A DNA stretch of 40,511 nt from Gallionella sp. (GTDB lineage Bacteria > Pseudomonadota > Gammaproteobacteria > Burkholderiales > Gallionellaceae). Position numbers and translations under genes: made by a program. Of this stretch, positions 36,809 to 40,511 are shown one piece after another. The notes beneath the pieces are model-generated. The model saw only the letters and a program-made list of their open reading frames with translations. It was not told where the DNA came from and did no database searches. The stretch lies in NCBI GenBank assembly GCA_023229845.1, contig JALNYK010000027.1:1-40511 (forward strand), written 5' to 3'. The stretch's first letter is position 1. The number at the start of each line of letters is the position of its first letter.

Positions 36809-38326
36809 ATGAAACACCCCAACCCGGCCTGGGGAGCGCTGTTGCTGCTGCCGCAACAAGCCTTCGCCGCCGATGTGGCCATCGACGCATTTTTCGATAC
36901 GATCAACGGTTTTTTGGCACAAATCATCTTTTTCGACGTGTTCCCGGGCGAGCCGGCGATGCCGTTCATCGTCGCATGGCTGATCGTTGCGGCGGTTTTC
37001 CTGACGCTGCGCTTCAACTTCGTCAATATGCGGATGATGCGTCATGCGTATCGCGTGATTCGCGGCAAATACCACACGGCGGACGACAAGGGCGAGGTGA
37101 CGCCGTTCCAGGCGCTGTCCACGGCACTCTCTGCGACCGTCGGGCTGGGCAATATCGCCGGCGTGGCGATTGCGATCTCGATCGGCGGCCCCGGCGCGAC
37201 GTTCTGGATGATAGTCGCCGGTTTCCTCGGCATGACCACCAAGTTTACCGAGGCCAGCCTCGCGCAGATGTATCGCGAGGTGCGTCCGGACGGCAGGCTG
37301 ATGGGCGGCGCGATGGAATACCTCTCCAAGGGGCTGGCCGAGCATGGCGCTCCGACGACCGGCAAGGTGCTGGCGGTGATGTTCGCCATTTTCACCATTC
37401 TCGGTTCGTTCGGCGCGGGCAGCGCGTTCCAGGTCAGCCAGTCGATGGGGGCAGTGCAGGCGCAGATCCCGTTCTTCCGCGAGATGCCGATAGCCTACGG
37501 CTTGCTGATGGGGATTGCGGTCGGGCTGGTCATCATCGGCGGCTTGCGGCGCATCGCTCATGTCGCCGAGGCGATTGTGCCGACGATGGTCATCATCTAT
37601 GTCGGGGCATGCCTGTGGATCGTAGGCAGTAATGCGGAGCTGGTGCCGGAGGCGTTGGGCAAGATATTCACCGAGGCGTTCTCGCCTATCGCCGTAGCGG
37701 GCGGCATCGTCGGCGCAATCGTGCAGGGCTTCAAGCGCGCCGCTTTCTCCAGCGAGGCAGGTCTGGGTTCGGCCGCTATCGCACACTCTACCGCATCGGT
37801 GAAATACCCGGTGCGCCAGGGACTGGTCGCGCTGTACGAGCCGTTCATCGACACCGTGATAATTTGCACGATGACCGCGTTGGTGATCGTCATCACCGGC
37901 GTGTACAACGCGCCGGAACACGAGGCGTTGCGCGCCGCGAGTCAGGGGGCTGCGCTCACCTCGGCTGCGTTCGCGACGGTGTCGGACTGGTTCCCGATGA
38001 TATTGGCGCTGTCGGTGGTGCTGTTCGCCTACAGTACGGCGATATCCTGGTCGTATTACGGCGAGCGTTGCTGGGTGTATGTGTTCGGCGAGCGTTACTC
38101 GATTCTGTACAAGGGCATATTCATCGGATTTCTCGTTGTCGCCTCGGTCGCCAGCGCCTCCAGTCTGGTGGACTTCACCGACCTGCTGGTGCTGGCGATG
38201 GCCTTCCCCAACCTGATCGGGCTGTATGTGCTGAGCGGCAAGGTGAAAGCCGCGCTGAACGAATATCAGGCGAAGCTGGCCAGCGGCGAACTGGATCGCG
38301 AGGCGGGAATCAAGCCACGACGTTGA
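36809..38326 (+). CDS. Sodium:alanine/glycine symporter (AGCS family)
   Basis: 505 aa polytopic membrane transporter. Start ATG 36809 with AGGGAGAG; the frame extends upstream through the terminator and is not used there. Family marks: PFQALSTALSATVGLGNIAG near residue 100, GGPGATFWM, EASLAQMYRE, GFKRAAFSSEAGLGSAAIAH, and SWSYYGERCW. Likely takes up alanine or glycine with Na+. Its 3' end overlaps the convergent TSUP gene by 17 bp. Confidence 0.93.
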   Translation: MKHPNPAWGALLLLPQQAFAADVAIDAFFDTINGFLAQIIFFDVFPGEPAMPFIVAWLIVAAVFLTLRFNFVNMRMMRHAYRVIRGKYHTADDKGEVTPFQALSTALSATVGLGNIAGVAIAISIGGPGATFWMIVAGFLGMTTKFTEASLAQMYREVRPDGRLMGGAMEYLSKGLAEHGAPTTGKVLAVMFAIFTILGSFGAGSAFQVSQSMGAVQAQIPFFREMPIAYGLLMGIAVGLVIIGGLRRIAHVAEAIVPTMVIIYVGACLWIVGSNAELVPEALGKIFTEAFSPIAVAGGIVGAIVQGFKRAAFSSEAGLGSAAIAHSTASVKYPVRQGLVALYEPFIDTVIICTMTALVIVITGVYNAPEHEALRAASQGAALTSAAFATVSDWFPMILALSVVLFAYSTAISWSYYGERCWVYVFGERYSILYKGIFIGFLVVASVASASSLVDFTDLLVLAMAFPNLIGLYVLSGKVKAALNEYQAKLASGELDREAGIKPRR

Positions 38327-39104
38327 ACAGAAGTTTGGTCGCCAGCGCGAGCAGCAGCACCGCGAACAGTTTCCGCAGCAAGGCGACATTTGTGCGGTGT
38401 GCGGTCTTCGCACCCAGAGGGGCGGTGATCACGCTTGCGAATGCGCAGCCCAGCATCGCGGGCAGATACACATAACCCAGATGCGGTGCGGGCAGCGCGG
38501 CGTCCATGCCGGTGAATATGTAGCCCAGCGTGCCGCCGACGGCGATGGGGAAGCCTATCGCGGCGGCCGTGCCGATCGCGTGGCGCAGCGGCACGTTGCA
38601 CCAGACTAGGAACGGTACGACGATGATGCCGCCGCCGACGGACACCAAGGTGCTCAGCCAGCCGGTGAATGTACCGGCCAGCGTGAGCCCCGCGGTGCCG
38701 GGCAATTGGCGCGAGGCATGCGGGCGGACGTCGAGCAGGATCTGCGTCGCCGCAAAATAGACGAACAGCGTGAAGAATATGGCTAGAAAGTGCGGCGAAA
38801 CGCTCGCTGCGAGCATCGCGCCGAGTGCGGTTCCCAGCAGGATTCCGGGTGTGATGCCGATGACGACGCGCCAGTTCACCGCGCCGTGTTGGTGGTGCTT
38901 GCGCATGCTGGCTGCTGCGGTGAACAGGATGATCGCCATGCTGCTGCCCAGCGCCAGATGCATAGCGCTATCTGCCGGGAAATGCTGGGCCTCGAACAGC
39001 ATCAACAGTATCGGAACTAGCAGCGTGCCGCCGCCGATGCCGAACATGCCGCCGAGAAATCCCGCGACTGCGCCCAGCGCCAGATAAGCGGCGTACCACT
39101 CCAC
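38310..39104 (-). CDS. TSUP/TauE-SafE family permease
   Basis: 264 aa from the GTG complementary to 39102-39104, which overlaps the EVE gene stop (TAGTG); an ATG 36 nt further upstream is inside the EVE gene. About eight hydrophobic segments in two repeats, each with a glycine motif: GGMFGIGGGTLLVPILL and LVSVGGGIIVVPFLVW. The family exports or imports sulfite, sulfoacetate or other organosulfur anions; substrate unknown here. Confidence 0.9.
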   Translation of the reverse strand: MEWYAAYLALGAVAGFLGGMFGIGGGTLLVPILLMLFEAQHFPADSAMHLALGSSMAIILFTAAASMRKHHQHGAVNWRVVIGITPGILLGTALGAMLAASVSPHFLAIFFTLFVYFAATQILLDVRPHASRQLPGTAGLTLAGTFTGWLSTLVSVGGGIIVVPFLVWCNVPLRHAIGTAAAIGFPIAVGGTLGYIFTGMDAALPAPHLGYVYLPAMLGCAFASVITAPLGAKTAHRTNVALLRKLFAVLLLALATKLLFNVVA

Positions 39105-39568
39105 TATTCGCGCACCAGCCGGTTCGTGATGAATGTCCACTCCGCCGGATCGAGCGGCGTGATCGACAGGCGGTTGCCGCGCTGCAAGGTGCGCATGTCG
39201 GCCAGCTCCGGATGGCGGCGCAATTCGTCGAGCGGGATCAGCGCAATCTTCTTCACCAGCTGCACGTCCACGTTAAACCAGCGCGGCTGCTCGTGCGTGG
39301 CCTTGGGATCGAAGTATTTGCTGTTCGGATCGAACTGCGTCGCGTCCGGATAGGCCAGCGCACTGACCTTCGCGATGCCGGCGATGCCCGGCTCCTTGCA
39401 GTTGGAGTGGTAGAACAGCACGCCGTCGCCTAGGCTCATCTGGTTGCGCATGAAGTTGCGCGCCTGATAGTTGCGCACGCCATACCAAGCCACGCTCTGG
39501 TTCGGCATCGCGGCCAGATCGTCGATGCTGACATCGGATGGTTCGGATTTCATCAGCCAGTAACGCAT
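39104..39568 (-). CDS. EVE-domain protein
   Basis: 154 aa, whole protein is one EVE (PUA-like) domain: YWLMKSEPSDVSIDDL at the start, WYGVRNYQARNFMR, GDGVLFYHSNCKEPGIAGIA, and RWFNVDVQLVKK. EVE domains bind modified nucleobases; the bacterial role is not settled. Starts about 15 nt beyond the 6S RNA terminator and couples to the TSUP gene. Confidence 0.94.
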   Translation of the reverse strand: MRYWLMKSEPSDVSIDDLAAMPNQSVAWYGVRNYQARNFMRNQMSLGDGVLFYHSNCKEPGIAGIAKVSALAYPDATQFDPNSKYFDPKATHEQPRWFNVDVQLVKKIALIPLDELRRHPELADMRTLQRGNRLSITPLDPAEWTFITNRLVRE

Positions 39569-39583
39569 ATTTCACGCCCACAA

Positions 39584-39614
39584 ATAAAAAGTGCGATCCC
39601 GAAAGATCGCACTT
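39584..39614 (-). terminator. Terminator of 6S RNA
   Basis: On the minus strand, AGTGCGATC, loop region TTTCGG, GATCGCACT, then TTTTATTT. It lies about 10 nt after the 6S RNA 3' end. Confidence 0.9.
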
Positions 39615-39623
39615 GGAATAAAG

Positions 39624-39798
39624 CCCCCCGCCTGTGCCGTTGACCCAATTATCTTGAACCTGGGTCCAAGAGGGCCGCGCTCCGGTTACATCAGGTACGT
39701 CCGCAGGGGACGCGCACAACAGTAACGATTTGGATTGCGACCTTACGCTGTGCGTATTGGTTCTAAGAAATTATGAGCCTGACGAACACCGCAGGGGA
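39624..39798 (-). ncRNA. ssrS: 6S RNA
   Basis: About 175 nt on the minus strand directly after zapA, the classic location. The ends pair: CCCCTGCGGTGTTCGT with ACGGCACAGGCGGGG. Inside there is a CGTCCCCTGCGGACG segment and a 3' arm CTTGGACCCAGGTTCAAG typical of beta 6S RNAs. 6S RNA folds into a promoter-like bubble and sequesters sigma-70 RNA polymerase in stationary phase. Exact ends are estimated. Confidence 0.85.
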
Positions 39799-39802
39799 CA
39801 AC

Positions 39803-40114
39803 TCAGAACAGCGCATCTTGTTCGGCTAACGCCTGATCGATTGCTGTCTCCATGCGATCCATTCTACGCTTAAACTCGGCCAGGTCAAAGCCGCGACCGA
39901 CCTTGGTGGTCAGCAGTTCGTGGGTGATGTTCAATGCGGCCATCAGCGCGATGCGCTCGACGCTGGCGACCTTGCCGGTGTCGCGGATTTCGCGCATCTT
40001 CTTGTCCAGATAAGCGACCGCGTCGAGTAACTCGCCGCGCTCGTCTTCGGGACAGGCGACGCGCAATTCGCGGTCGAGGATCTTGACGTCCAGCGTCTTG
40101 GTTGCGCCGCTCAT
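39803..40114 (-). CDS. zapA: Cell division protein ZapA
   Basis: 103 aa. An N-terminal small domain (VKILDRELRVACPEDERGELLDAVAYLD) and a C-terminal coiled coil (FDLAEFKRRMDRMETAIDQAL). ZapA cross-links FtsZ filaments. Its start overlaps the preceding gene by 4 nt (ATGA). The zapA-ssrS arrangement matches gamma- and betaproteobacteria. Confidence 0.95.
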   Translation of the reverse strand: MSGATKTLDVKILDRELRVACPEDERGELLDAVAYLDKKMREIRDTGKVASVERIALMAALNITHELLTTKVGRGFDLAEFKRRMDRMETAIDQALAEQDALF

Positions 40115-40311
40115 AGGGTCTCTTCGGGTAGGGTGGACAGCAATTTCTCCAGGCGATCCTTGGCGCTGTCGATCTTGTCGCTGCAGAGTCGGTTATCGCT
40201 GAGAGCGTGCGCTAACTCCTGGCGCAGCTGATGATTTTCCGCGCGCAACTTGCCGCTGACCTGTATCAGTTGGGTGAGCTTGCTCTCCAGCGCGTTCAAT
40301 TCTGTTTCCAT
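40111..40311 (-). CDS. ZapB-like coiled-coil cell division protein
   Basis: 66 aa starting METELNALESKLTQLIQ at the ATG complementary to 40309-40311; upstream in-frame codons look non-coding. Almost entirely heptad coiled coil (LRAENHQLRQELAHAL, DSAKDRLEKLLSTL). Small proteins of this kind sit before zapA in many betaproteobacteria and are taken to be ZapB-like partners. Assignment rests on size, coiled coil and context. Confidence 0.8.
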   Translation of the reverse strand: METELNALESKLTQLIQVSGKLRAENHQLRQELAHALSDNRLCSDKIDSAKDRLEKLLSTLPEETL

Positions 40312-40423
40312 ACGGCGACTATAGTTGGGAAAGTGCTGGCTAGTCAAATGCTAAGCGCAACTTGTGCAAGCGTTTTGTGAGTCCGGGGTTTTGTCGGGGG
40401 ATGCGGGCTGTGGTAGAGTGCGC

Positions 40424-40511
40424 GCCGCTTCGAGGTGCTCGTCCGCTGGCGGACGAGTTAAACGGGAAACAGGTGCGATGCCTGTGCTGCCCCCGCAACG
40501 GTAAGCAAGTG
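40424..40511 (+). promoter_or_regulatory. Cobalamin (B12) riboswitch, 5' part
   Basis: Conserved blocks appear in order: GAGGTGCT, hairpin CTCGTCCGC/GCGGACGAG, AAACGGGAAACAGGTG, GCCTGTGCTGCCCCCGCAAC, GGTAAGC. The 3' part is cut by the window edge. It should control a gene to the right, in typical cases a B12 transporter (btuB) or cobalamin synthesis gene. Confidence 0.96.

Noticed and set aside
39105..39140. Upstream ATG for the TSUP permease
   Set aside because: It lies inside the EVE gene; GTG 39104 overlaps the EVE stop (TAGTG) and gives a normal N-terminus.

Overview
The window is chromosomal DNA from a betaproteobacterium, most likely in the Nitrosomonadales and possibly near Gallionellaceae. 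The assignment rests on gene order (a complete dcw cluster running into lpxC, dciA, an M23 peptidase, secA and argJ, then mutT-thiE, yacG, zapD, coaE, pilD, pilC), on protein sequence character, and on two small c-type cytochromes; the family is an inference. The DNA is GC-rich except for one low-GC gene at 24426-25349. TTG starts are common (murD, ddl, mutT-thiE, the CorB-like gene, the low-GC gene).

Region 1 (1-17200, + strand) is the division and cell wall cluster: ftsI (3' part), murE, murF, mraY, murD, ftsW, murG, murC, murB, ddl, ftsQ, ftsA, ftsZ, lpxC and a small membrane protein. Most junctions overlap (TGATG, ATGA, TAATG), so it reads as one translationally coupled operon that makes lipid II, builds the divisome and starts lipid A synthesis. 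Region 2 (17220-24007): a Sel1-repeat protein and DciA on the minus strand, then the M23 peptidase, secA, a cyclic-nucleotide-binding-domain protein and argJ on the plus strand. Region 3 (24008-25725) is an accessory island: a low-GC membrane protein gene between two ~220-nt inverted structured repeats. Region 4 (25726-32721): mutT-thiE facing a minus-strand block lgt, CorB-like, pilC, pilD, coaE, zapD, yacG. Region 5 (32785-40511): ilvD, a YeaD-like epimerase, two related cytochromes c, an AGCS symporter, a TSUP permease, an EVE-domain protein, 6S RNA, zapA, a ZapB-like gene, and a truncated cobalamin riboswitch at the right edge.

The unusual feature is the number of small dispersed repeats, several of them inside essential genes and in frame. 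A 60-nt hairpin element occurs four times (murE, murF, before argJ, before mutT). In murE it sits inside another repeat whose uninterrupted form is in murG. Heptanucleotide repeats occur in murF, murB, between mraY and murD, and as about 14 copies between ftsZ and lpxC. A TTCGACAGGCTCAGGAC-type repeat makes up the C-terminus of MurD and part of the N-terminus of CoaE. The two large repeats around the low-GC gene differ by compensatory base changes, which points to a selected folded structure.
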